Below are positions 52,443 to 60,173 of a DNA stretch of 64,000 nt, piece by piece. Every line of letters begins with the position of its first letter. Positions within the stretch are counted from its first letter, which is position 1. The notes under the pieces were generated by a model. That model saw only the letters and a program-made list of their open reading frames with translations, did no database searches and was not told the DNA's origin. The DNA is from JABSSA01 sp039984715 (GTDB lineage: Bacteria > Pseudomonadota > Alphaproteobacteria > Rhodobacterales > Rhodobacteraceae). The position numbers and the translations under genes are program-made. Where the stretch lies: NCBI GenBank assembly GCA_039984715.1, contig JBDWUA010000010.1, positions 186,001-250,000 of the forward strand, in the 5' to 3' direction.

Positions 52443-53092
52443 TTTTCAGTTTCTCCGGTTGGATAGATTGCGACCTCTTGAGGTGAGGCTTTTTTATGAA
52501 TTGGGGCGGGGGCATCGCCAAAAACATTCATGGTTCCGCACCACAGAATGGACGCGGTTGACGACCCGTGATTCCAAGTTGAATGAACGCGACGGCTCTC
52601 AAAATGGATAGAGTCGCCTTTGCGCAAGATTTCGGTAATGCCTTCGATTTCAACGGTGATTTCACCGTCAAGAACATAGAACATTTCTTCGCCATGATGG
52701 CTGATCGGTTCCACCCGGTGTCCTGGCATTTCATGCACGATGACCGAATGGAGCTTCGATCCCGCAAAAGAAGTCGAAAGCCGCTCATATGAAACGCCGG
52801 CATCGGCGACAGAATAGGCCAATCGGCTGACTTCATGCGTGGTTTGGCTGGCCGCGCCTGGTTGTTGCAGGAAGCTATTGATTTCAGTTTCGAGAGCGGC
52901 GGCGATCGAGGCAAGTGAACCCAACGAAGGGGATGTAAGTCCGCGTTCGACCTGACTGATGAACCCAACAGACAGCCCGGCAGTGTCCGCCACGTTTTGC
53001 ATGGTCAGCCCTAGTTCTTTGCGTCTGGCCCGCAATGAAGCACCGAGATCAGCAGCAGCCTTGTCTTTCAATTGGGTGTCGTTTTTTAGCAT
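52439..53092 (-). CDS. XRE-cupin transcriptional regulator of the hydantoinase operon
   Basis: 217 residues. The N-terminal helix-turn-helix at about 15-75 has LGASLRARRKELGLTMQNVA and SVGFISQVERGLTSPSLGSL. The C-terminal cupin at about 110-190 has MPGHRVEPISHHGEEMFYVL and RKGDSIHFESRRVHSTWNHG. Such proteins sense a small ligand in the cupin and usually repress or switch catabolic genes. The preferred ATG at 53092 has no ribosome site but follows a promoter-like pair whose start point would be at the ATG itself, so the mRNA may be leaderless. An ATG at 53131 is the alternative. First gene of the operon; overlaps the binding-protein gene by 4 bases. Confidence 0.88.
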   Translation of the reverse strand: MLKNDTQLKDKAAADLGASLRARRKELGLTMQNVADTAGLSVGFISQVERGLTSPSLGSLASIAAALETEINSFLQQPGAASQTTHEVSRLAYSVADAGVSYERLSTSFAGSKLHSVIVHEMPGHRVEPISHHGEEMFYVLDGEITVEIEGITEILRKGDSIHFESRRVHSTWNHGSSTASILWCGTMNVFGDAPAPIHKKASPQEVAIYPTGETEK

Positions 53093-53100
53093 AGGTAAAA
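53084..53100. promoter_or_regulatory. Operator-like palindrome overlapping the regulator start codon
   Basis: TTTTAG-CATAG-GTAAAA, one mismatch from a perfect inverted repeat. It covers the predicted start point and the ATG of the XRE-cupin gene. A second, perfect copy lies 49 bases upstream, centre to centre. Binding by the regulator itself, to repress its own operon, is the simplest reading. Confidence 0.55.
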
Positions 53101-53128
53101 ATTTGCACAGACAGATGCCTCGAGTCAA
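53100..53128 (-). promoter_or_regulatory. Probable promoter of the XRE-cupin/ABC/hydantoinase operon
   Basis: On the minus strand TTGACT (53128-53123) and CAAATT (53105-53100) stand 17 bases apart, the spacing of a sigma-70 promoter. Transcription would begin about 7 bases on, at or next to the ATG ending at 53092, which has no ribosome site. This suggests a leaderless message. Prediction by eye only. Confidence 0.5.
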
Positions 53129-53132
53129 CATT

Positions 53133-53149
53133 TTTTAGCAATACTAAAA
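53133..53149. promoter_or_regulatory. Operator-like palindrome upstream of the regulator promoter
   Basis: TTTTAG-CAATA-CTAAAA, a perfect 6-base inverted repeat with a 5-base centre, lying just upstream of the predicted -35 element. The arms match the partner site at 53084. Together the two sites bracket the promoter. Confidence 0.6.
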
Positions 53150-53179
53150 TATGACCGCTCGTGCCTTGTTGGCTGCAGT

Positions 53180-53335
53180 CTAAAAAAGGGCAGCAACTGA
53201 CAAGACGCGGTCTGAGGATATCTGACGTTTGACAAACATCACCGCTGTGTTTGCGCCGGTTACTGTGTGCATCGGCAGCATCGTAATTTCGCTGCCATCG
53301 ACAGGTGTCGTCACGCGCAATGTGCCGCCTGTCAT
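53180..53335 (-). pseudogene. Remnant resembling the N-terminus of an aldehyde dehydrogenase
   Basis: A 51-codon minus-strand frame containing MTGGTLRVTTPVDGSEIT, followed by MLPMHTVTGANTAV. The T-P-V-D-G-S-E-I stretch recalls the start of aldehyde dehydrogenases of the piperideine-6-carboxylate/aminoadipate semialdehyde group, which read S-P-I-D-G-S at this place. It breaks off after about 35 matching residues and stops. No catalytic part is present. Likely a leftover of a deleted gene; the identification is by eye. Confidence 0.4.
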
Positions 53336-53393
53336 TTGGTCTAAGTCAGTTGGAAGGCTGCTATAATATCTTGATAAATCACGATTATCCCCT

Positions 53394-53666
53394 TCAGTGT
53401 GGGAGTATCAGGCGCGCCACGGCATCTGCCAAACCGGCGCAGTCGTCCATTAGATCAGCGCGGAAGGGGGAAACATAGAACGCCCCATCCGGTTGCGCGA
53501 TAGAACAAGCGCCGGATGTGGTTGATAAACTACGCGCCAGTGGTGTTTCTCGCGTCAAAACTTTCGGATACGAGGGGACCGGCAGACCGTCGACTTTAGT
53601 GAAATTAGTTACGGTTAATATACTCATGACGATGATCGCAATTAACATGGCACTGTCGGCCAGCAA
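53394..53666 (-). pseudogene. Possible decayed gene fragment
   Basis: A 90-codon minus-strand frame. Its middle reads PVPSYPKVLTRETPLARSLS and then AQPDGAFYVSPFRADLMDD, where P-D-G-A-F-Y-V-x-P recalls the C-terminal part of class I aminotransferases (P-E-G-A-F-Y-x-Y-P). The N-terminal 20 residues are hydrophobic and look unrelated. No ribosome site is evident. It lies just upstream of the aldehyde-dehydrogenase-like remnant on the same strand, so both may come from one lost operon. Alternatively it is a small exported protein. Confidence 0.3.
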
Positions 53667-53746
53667 CCAAACGTCGACTAGAACAGTAGCGCGGATTTCG
53701 CTTGATAACGGCTATGCGTTTCCAGCGCAGCATCTCATCATTTAAC

Positions 53747-56700
53747 CTAAGATACCGACGCCAGTTCGCGCGCAAGACGTTTTGATGCAGCGCCCGGAAT
53801 GCTACCCCAGTTGGTGATCCAGCGATAAAATATTGGCGTTAGAAACAATGTGAAAATCGTCGCAAAACCCAAACCGCCCACGATGACCCAACCAACCTCC
53901 ATACGTGCCTCGGCGCCCGCACCAGATGTCAGCACAAGCGGCAAGCCACCCAACACAGTGGACACCATCGTCATCATGACTGGGCGGATACGCAGGCGCA
54001 GCGCATTGCGAATGGCCGTATCGATATCTTGGCCCGCTTCACGAAGCTGGTTCGCAAATTCGACAATCAAGATGCCGTTCTTGGCCATAACGCCGATGAG
54101 CATCACCAATCCAATCTGGCTGTAGTAATTCAAAGACCCACCGCTGAGCGAAATGGCCAACAGAGCTGCGGCAAGCCCAAAGGGCACTGTCAGCATGATC
54201 ACGACAGCACTTGCGAAACTTTCAAATTGTGCCGCGAGAACCAGCATGACGATGAGCAAGGCGGTTGCGAAAACGATGTACATAGCTTGGGTACTGTCGT
54301 TCAGCGTCGCAGCTTCGCCAGTGAATGTCAGGCTAACCCCATCAGGAAGCACGTCCGCAGCCAATACACGGGCAGAGGCAATTGCATCAGAGAAGTTTAC
54401 GCCATCACTAAGGTTTGCTTGCAAAGCCACCGACAGCGCGCCCCCAAGGCGTTCGACCTGAGCGTCGCTGACAACGGTATCCAAAGACGCAACAGAAGAC
54501 AGTGGCACATAAGACCCGTCATCCAATCGGATCGAGATCGACGAAATGTCGGACGGATCATCGATTGGCGGGCCACCGGGCAGGACGTTCACATCAATTT
54601 CGGTGTCGCTTTCAAAGACGCTTACAGCGACATTGCCGCGCACGAGCGCACTCACCAAGCTGGTAACGGACGCGGGCGTTAGGCCCATATCACGAGCTGC
54701 GGCTTGATCCACGCTCACTTGCAATTCCGCTTTGACGGGTGACGAAGACAATTGCGGATTCACGAAAGCCGCGTCTTTTGACATGGCGGCAACCAGTGTT
54801 TCGGCGGCGGTTGTCAGTTCTGTAAGGTTATTGCCTGTCACAGCTAACCCAAGACCGCTGCCACCGCCGCGAATGTTCAGGCTGTTGGAGGATCGTGCAC
54901 TGATTTGGACACCTGGAATGGCGGCAAGCTGTCGGTTTAATTTTGCGACCAGCTCGGCCTGCGAAAAGTCACGGTCCTGCCAATCAGGGAGCCGCACAAT
55001 GATCAGCGCGCTTGTACCACCGCCCACACCCACGATGCTTTGGATCGTTTCGATTTCACCGCTTCTTAGATAAGGCGCTAGGATTTTTTCGGCCAAGACC
55101 ACCTGCGTATCTAGGTAATCCACCGTTGTGTCAGACGCCCCACGTGCTTGCACAATAAAGAAACCGCGATCCTCGGTCGGGGTGACACTGGATGGCAAAT
55201 TGATCGCAACACTGATCGAATAGATGACGATAGCCCCTGCAATCGACAGGACCAAAACCGGTGTGCGGATGGACCAATCCATCACGGCATCAAAGCCCCG
55301 CGCCAACGCCCCCTGCGTGGCGGCGTCTGTGTCAGGTGACGCTTTGGACTTTCCGGGGTCCAGCAAGGCCGACAACACTGGTGCAAGGGTCAAGGCCGTG
55401 ATCGATGACAGCGTGACGGCGAATGCTAGAACGAACCCGAATTCAGAAAAAACGCCGCCTGCTTGCCCGGGTAAAAAAGATATCGGAATAAAAACAGCTG
55501 CGAGTGTTGCTGTTGTTGAAATAACAGCAAAGAACACCTCGTTTGTGCCCGCAGCGGCCGCCGCAAAGGCCCCCATGCCTTCGCTCCGTTTGCGCACGAT
55601 ATTTTCGACGACAACAATTGCGTCATCAACGACCATCCCTGTTGCCAATACCAGTGCCAACAGGCTGATGGTGTTCACTGAAAACCCCGTAAGCCAAATG
55701 GCTGCTAAAGTGCCGATCAACGCGACAGGGATTGTTACCGCTGGAATCAAAGTGGCCCGTGGGGAGCGTAAGAAAAGAAAAATCACCGCGATCACAATGG
55801 CTGTCGCCAGCAGAATGGATGTCACGACTTCTTGGATCGATCCTTCGATAAAAATCCCGTCGTCTGAGGCGATGATCAGCTCAACACCTTCTGGTAATTG
55901 CTGACGCAATTCTTCAACGGCGACATTGACGGCTTGCGAAATTTCCAGCGTGTTCCCAACCGATTGCCGTGTGATATCCAGGCCAATGGCGGCTTGTCCG
56001 TTTACACGGGCAAATACAGTGCTGTCTTCTGGTAACAATTGAACCAAGGCGATGTCGGCCACTTGTGTTGCGTTGTCAATTTGCAAACCTTCAATGGTCT
56101 CGACGGTGACCTCTTGGTTGGCAACACTCAGGGCCAAGGTCTGGCTTGTGCCTTCCAGTGACCCAAGCGCCGTATCATCGCGCAATGTGGCGAGCGCCGT
56201 GCTGACATCAAAAATCGTCAATCCACGACTAAGCAGGGACGGAATGTCGAGCAAGACTTGGAATTCGTTCGACCGATCACCCCGCACGGTGATCTCGGCG
56301 ATGCCATCAATCGTTGAAAGCCTCTCGTAGATTGCGCCTTCGGCAATCTGGGTCAGCTCATCAAAACTGGCGTCCCCCAACAACGCAAGCCGAATGATGG
56401 CGTCGGAGTTGCTGTCGCTTTTTGAAACTGTCGACTCTTCTGCGTCTTCCGGCAAAGAACGCGACGTTGCCGATACAATTTCGCGGGCCTCATTGGCGGC
56501 CACATCCACATCCGTTCCATCAGACAGGTCAATGGTAATCCGACTGGATCCAGAACTGGACGTGGATTCCATGAACGACAGCCCTTCGAGGCCGCTGAGC
56601 GCGTCTTCAAGGGGTTGTGTGATTTCGCTGTCGACTGTGGCAGGCACGGCGCCTTCATAGATGGTGTTCACCGACAGAACAGGACGGTCAACATCCGGCA

Positions 56701-56836
56701 TTTCGCGGACATCGATGCTGTTGAATGCAGCCAGACCCGCGATAATGATCAGAAGGTTCAAGACAAGGCCAAGGATGGGCCGCGCCACAAAAAGACTGGC
56801 GAACCCTGCCTTTTGCAATCTTCGTTCGACGCTCAT
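53747..56836 (-). CDS. RND-family efflux pump, inner-membrane transporter
   Basis: 1029 residues, the normal length for AcrB/MexF-type hydrophobe/amphiphile exporters. TM1 is near residues 17-37 (ARPILGLVLNLLIIIAGLAA). The proton-relay aspartates are in ATGMVVDDAIVVVENIVRKR near 410, and the relay lysine in LIGVMAKNGILIVEFANQL near 945. Two large periplasmic loops lie between. It forms a trimer that drives export with the adaptor encoded just upstream (4-base overlap) and an outer-membrane channel not found in this window. Substrates may be drugs, bile-like compounds or aromatics; nothing indicates which. Confidence 0.95.
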   Translation of the reverse strand: MSVERRLQKAGFASLFVARPILGLVLNLLIIIAGLAAFNSIDVREMPDVDRPVLSVNTIYEGAVPATVDSEITQPLEDALSGLEGLSFMESTSSSGSSRITIDLSDGTDVDVAANEAREIVSATSRSLPEDAEESTVSKSDSNSDAIIRLALLGDASFDELTQIAEGAIYERLSTIDGIAEITVRGDRSNEFQVLLDIPSLLSRGLTIFDVSTALATLRDDTALGSLEGTSQTLALSVANQEVTVETIEGLQIDNATQVADIALVQLLPEDSTVFARVNGQAAIGLDITRQSVGNTLEISQAVNVAVEELRQQLPEGVELIIASDDGIFIEGSIQEVVTSILLATAIVIAVIFLFLRSPRATLIPAVTIPVALIGTLAAIWLTGFSVNTISLLALVLATGMVVDDAIVVVENIVRKRSEGMGAFAAAAAGTNEVFFAVISTTATLAAVFIPISFLPGQAGGVFSEFGFVLAFAVTLSSITALTLAPVLSALLDPGKSKASPDTDAATQGALARGFDAVMDWSIRTPVLVLSIAGAIVIYSISVAINLPSSVTPTEDRGFFIVQARGASDTTVDYLDTQVVLAEKILAPYLRSGEIETIQSIVGVGGGTSALIIVRLPDWQDRDFSQAELVAKLNRQLAAIPGVQISARSSNSLNIRGGGSGLGLAVTGNNLTELTTAAETLVAAMSKDAAFVNPQLSSSPVKAELQVSVDQAAARDMGLTPASVTSLVSALVRGNVAVSVFESDTEIDVNVLPGGPPIDDPSDISSISIRLDDGSYVPLSSVASLDTVVSDAQVERLGGALSVALQANLSDGVNFSDAIASARVLAADVLPDGVSLTFTGEAATLNDSTQAMYIVFATALLIVMLVLAAQFESFASAVVIMLTVPFGLAAALLAISLSGGSLNYYSQIGLVMLIGVMAKNGILIVEFANQLREAGQDIDTAIRNALRLRIRPVMMTMVSTVLGGLPLVLTSGAGAEARMEVGWVIVGGLGFATIFTLFLTPIFYRWITNWGSIPGAASKRLARELASVS

Positions 56837-57948
56837 CTTTCAGCACCTGTTTCATCAGTTACACGGGTGCCCGCGCGCAATTTCGCAGCACCCTCTGTGA
56901 TGATGGGCGTGCCGATGGGCACATCTGTTTCCACCCAAACACGGGCGCCGTTGCGATACCGAATGGCCACTGGGTTCGGCGATGCAACGCCATCTTCGGT
57001 CACCCAAATGTTGGCTCCGCCTCGATTCCATGTGATCGCCGTGGCAGGCACAACCGGGAGCGGTTCTGTCTTTTCGATGATCCGGACAGAAAAGGTCATG
57101 CCAGCGACCAAAGCGCCATCTGGATTGTCAATTCGCGCACGTACCGTCGCACTGCGCGACGTGGGATCAAGAGCCGTATCAAAGGCGATGATCGTTCCAT
57201 CAAACACGCGTCCAGCATAGGTGGGTGTGCCGATATGGACAGGCTTTCCGGCTTCAAGCAGTGCGATTGAACGTTCTGGAACTTCAAACTCAGCAACGAT
57301 AGCGCTTGAATCATCGACTGTGACAACTGGATCACCAACGCTTAGATAGTCACCGATGTTCAGACTGTTCAGCCCCAACGTCCCATCGATAGGTGACGTG
57401 ATTCTACGCCGATCTAGCGCATCTTGCGCGATGTCGACATTAATCTTGGCTAACCGCAAAGCGACTTCTGTTTCGATGAATATGATGTCTGTGATGGTCG
57501 AATTACCGTTGCTGCGCAACGTTTCGTAGCGATCAAAAAGATCTTGTGCCTGTTTGTGTTCTGCGCTGGCTGCATTCAGCGCAAGTCGCTCTGCCCGATT
57601 GTCCAATTGCAACAGAACATCCCCAGCCGCCACCACACCATTTGCATCAATCGACACATCTGTGATTTCGCCGGACACGCTCGACACGACATCGACACTG
57701 CGCAAGGATGTCGCCGTCCCAATGGTGCTGAGCATCAAATTGTAAGATCTCGCCGCCAAAGGTTTCATAACGACGATTGTTTCCTGCGCCCCTCGACCAG
57801 GGCGCCCACCTCGGTCCTGCCTCTGTTCCTCGGATTGCACGACGTCTATGCCAATCGCCTTTGAGAAGGTTTCTGGCATCCCGAAAGAAATGAAATAAGC
57901 AGCGCAGAGAATGCCAGCAGAGGCAAGAAGGACGAACAGTTGTCGCAC
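56833..57948 (-). CDS. RND efflux periplasmic adaptor (membrane fusion protein)
   Basis: About 371 residues. The N-terminal membrane anchor is QLFVLLASAGILCAAYFISF. A lipoyl/barrel-sandwich half-motif (SSVSGEITDVSIDANGVVAA) and coiled-coil hairpin (NAASAEHKQAQDLFDRYETL) follow, then the second half RRITSPIDGTLGLNSLNIGD and the beta-barrel (ATVRARIDNPDGALVAGM). I place the start at GTG 57948, seven bases after AAGGAA; an open frame continues to 58059 using TTG but adds non-family residues. It overlaps the RND gene by 4 bases. Links the pump to an outer-membrane channel. Confidence 0.9.
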   Translation of the reverse strand: MRQLFVLLASAGILCAAYFISFGMPETFSKAIGIDVVQSEEQRQDRGGRPGRGAQETIVVMKPLAARSYNLMLSTIGTATSLRSVDVVSSVSGEITDVSIDANGVVAAGDVLLQLDNRAERLALNAASAEHKQAQDLFDRYETLRSNGNSTITDIIFIETEVALRLAKINVDIAQDALDRRRITSPIDGTLGLNSLNIGDYLSVGDPVVTVDDSSAIVAEFEVPERSIALLEAGKPVHIGTPTYAGRVFDGTIIAFDTALDPTSRSATVRARIDNPDGALVAGMTFSVRIIEKTEPLPVVPATAITWNRGGANIWVTEDGVASPNPVAIRYRNGARVWVETDVPIGTPIITEGAAKLRAGTRVTDETGAER

Positions 57949-58357
57949 GAAACGTTCCTTGAATCTAAGTAATTGGTCGCAGAATTCGCTTCCATTTAAC
58001 TCTATACGTTGGAACCCGAAAGTTCCGCCGCAAAAAGAGGAGATTTTTTTGTGCTTCAAGTTTTCATCAAGTTTCTAAGCCTCGGCGTGCTTGCCGTATT
58101 TTAGTCGCCCTAGACCTTTCAGCACTAAAAGGTAATGCGGCAACCTTGGGCCATTACAGATATCGCCGAAAGGTTCAGCCTTCGAAACAGGGACATGATA
58201 TTGCAGGTACAATTGAGTCTTTTGAACAAGGGGCCGTTGGCACAAGTGAAAGGCCCCTTGCTCTGGAAGTATTTCAACCGAACCTGCAATTCTAAACTTG
58301 ATCGGTTGATCTTGGGCCCACCCATCGAATGCACGAGGCGAACAATCAAGGCGCAGT
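57949..58357. other. Intergenic region upstream of the RND pump, with a long hairpin
   Basis: About 410 bases between the efflux adaptor start and the DUF2783 stop. It should hold the promoter of the efflux pair. Its main feature is the nested inverted repeat at 58200-58290, described separately. Short open frames on both strands across that repeat are a by-product of the palindrome and have no ribosome sites. No regulator gene for the pump is present. Confidence 0.45.
58200..58290. repeat. Nested inverted repeat forming a long imperfect hairpin
   Basis: Outer arms ATTGCAGGT (58200-58208) and ACCTGCAAT (58282-58290) are perfect complements. Inner arms CAAGGGGCC (58227-58235) and GGCCCCTTG (58252-58260) are also perfect, around a 16-base loop. 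The bases between pair in part (TTGA with TCAA). The 91-base unit could fold as one arm-and-bulge hairpin. No T-run follows on either strand. It may be a miniature mobile repeat, a structured RNA or an mRNA end. Confidence 0.65.
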
Positions 58358-58540
58358 TTATTTTGCCGTTTCCAAAGCGCTGCGCAGTACGTCACGATCA
58401 CCGATGTGATTGGCAAGAATAAGGATCAGCCGCGCGTTTAACGCCTCGCTTTCCTCTTTGCTTAACCCATCATGAACGCCCAGAAGCTCGTCATAGAATC
58501 CGTCGGGATCAATGATATTCGGATTGCGGTTGAGATCCAT
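58358..58540 (-). CDS. DUF2783-family small protein
   Basis: 60 residues from the ATG at 58540 (MDLNRNPNIIDPDGFYDELL), ending GDRDVLRSALETAK. This fits DUF2783, short helical proteins encoded beside FAD monooxygenases and homogentisate-pathway genes. The middle (LSKEESEALNARLILILANH) is one amphipathic helix. AAGGG precedes the ATG. It starts 2 bases after the monooxygenase stop and is the last gene of the homogentisate run. Function unknown; a small partner subunit of the monooxygenase is possible. An open frame back to 58609 lies inside the upstream gene and is rejected. Confidence 0.87.
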   Translation of the reverse strand: MDLNRNPNIIDPDGFYDELLGVHDGLSKEESEALNARLILILANHIGDRDVLRSALETAK

Positions 58541-58542
58541 AG

Positions 58543-60162
58543 TTAACCCTTTTGACCTGTGGCAATGCGAACTGCCGTCTCGATGTTCTCGGTGTTTGCA
58601 TCCGCCCAACGGGCAACGACATGCTGGTCGGGGCGGATCAGGTAAATACCTTTGTCCGCATCACCCAAATACCGCGCTGCAACATCACCATGCGGATCGT
58701 CGCGAGCGGTGTCCAACGCCACCGCTTTAATGGCGATGCCATTCACGTCTGTTATTTCAGGGGCCGCAGTGTTGATAGCCAAAACCGTGAAATCGCCCTG
58801 CAATTTGTTTAACAAAAACCCGTCTGACAATCGCGCATCCGGACATGCGGAACCAACGCGGCTACGTTCGGGGCCATTCAACACATCCGCCCCGTTCAAT
58901 GACAATTCATCATAGACACATGGCACCGAAAGACGCCCGGAATTGACCAACGGCCGCGCAAAGGCATGGTTTTGCGCGAGTTCCAAAACTGCATTGCGAA
59001 ACGTTTTACTTGTCTCACTTTTCGGGGTGAGAAAATCAGTTGCGCGAGTGGAATTCAGGATGTTTTCGTCAGCACCATGTACGCGTTCTTCGGAATAGCT
59101 GTCCAACAGGCTATCAGGCGCAAGCCCTTTGACCACCAGATCAAGTTTCCAGGCCAGATTGTCCGTGTCTTGAACGCCGGAATTCGCGCCACGAGCGCCA
59201 AAGGGTGAAACTTGGTGCGCACTATCGCCCGCAAACAGAACACGCCCGTGGCGGAATTTTTCCATACGGCGGCATTGGAAGGTATAGATCGACGTCCATT
59301 CCAATTCGTATTCAGCCCCCTCGCCCAGCATCGCATCAACACGGGCCCGGATGTTTTCCTCTTTCAGCTCTTTCGCGCGATCGATGTCCCAACCAAGCTG
59401 GAAATCAATGCGCCAGATGTCGTCAGGTTGCTTGTGTAGCAATGCCGAAGCGCCGCTATCCTTGAAAGGCGGCTCAAACCAAAACCAACGCTCGGTCGGG
59501 AAATCAGCTGTCATTTTAACGTCGGCGATCAGGAAGTTATCTTCAAACACCCGCCCATCAAAACTCAGGCCCAGCATATCGCGTGTCTGGGACCGCGCGC
59601 CATCACAGGCGATCAGCCAATCGGCCTCAAGCTGGTAAGGTCCGTCGGGGGTATCAACCTCAACCGCGACATGATCGTCGTGCTGTTCCAACCCAATGAC
59701 GGCATTGCGCCCTCTGATTTCAATCGGGCACCCATCGGCTTGGGCCTTGCGGATTTCATCCACGAGGAACTTTTCAAAATAGGGTTGTTGCAGATTGATG
59801 AATGCTGGTCGGCTGTGGCCGTCTTCGGGTTGCAGGTTGAACTCGAACACACGTTCATCGCCGTGAAACACTTTGCCGACGTTCCAAACCACGCCTTTGT
59901 CGACCATGGTTTGACCCGCGCCAAGGCGGTCGCAAATTTCCAGCGTTCGTTTGGCAAAACAGATGGCACGGCTGCCTTGGCCGACCCCTTCGTGGTCATC
60001 CAAAACAAGAACCGGCGTGCCTTTACGCCCCAAATCAAGAGCGGCGGCCATGCCAATTGGTCCGCCACCCACAATCACAACAGGGTGACGTACAGGGGCG
60101 GCAGCGGCCACCTTTTCATAGGGATAAAGTTTGAACGCGAGGTCGTATCTGACATCTACCAT
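58543..60162 (-). CDS. FAD-dependent aromatic monooxygenase (MhpA/PheA-like)
   Basis: 539 residues of the class A flavin hydroxylase family. The N-terminal FAD site is VVIVGGGPIGMAAALDLGRK near residue 30. The D-G motif is LIACDGARSQTRDMLGLSFD, and the second FAD motif is GRVLFAGDSAHQVSPFGARG followed by ANSGVQDTDNLAWKL. The C-terminal third has the thioredoxin-like fold common to this group (GKGI-type turn, YLIRPDQHVVARWAD). Close in pattern to 3-(3-hydroxyphenyl)propionate hydroxylase. The ATG at 60162 follows AGGATCC. In this cluster it may hydroxylate a phenyl compound on the way to homogentisate, but the substrate is not shown. Confidence 0.9.
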   Translation of the reverse strand: MVDVRYDLAFKLYPYEKVAAAAPVRHPVVIVGGGPIGMAAALDLGRKGTPVLVLDDHEGVGQGSRAICFAKRTLEICDRLGAGQTMVDKGVVWNVGKVFHGDERVFEFNLQPEDGHSRPAFINLQQPYFEKFLVDEIRKAQADGCPIEIRGRNAVIGLEQHDDHVAVEVDTPDGPYQLEADWLIACDGARSQTRDMLGLSFDGRVFEDNFLIADVKMTADFPTERWFWFEPPFKDSGASALLHKQPDDIWRIDFQLGWDIDRAKELKEENIRARVDAMLGEGAEYELEWTSIYTFQCRRMEKFRHGRVLFAGDSAHQVSPFGARGANSGVQDTDNLAWKLDLVVKGLAPDSLLDSYSEERVHGADENILNSTRATDFLTPKSETSKTFRNAVLELAQNHAFARPLVNSGRLSVPCVYDELSLNGADVLNGPERSRVGSACPDARLSDGFLLNKLQGDFTVLAINTAAPEITDVNGIAIKAVALDTARDDPHGDVAARYLGDADKGIYLIRPDQHVVARWADANTENIETAVRIATGQKG

Positions 60163-60173
60163 CTGTTTGGATC

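Noticed and set aside
58125..58422. Open frames on both strands over the hairpin (74-113 codons)
   Set aside because: They arise from the inverted repeat, lack ribosome sites and have no family match.
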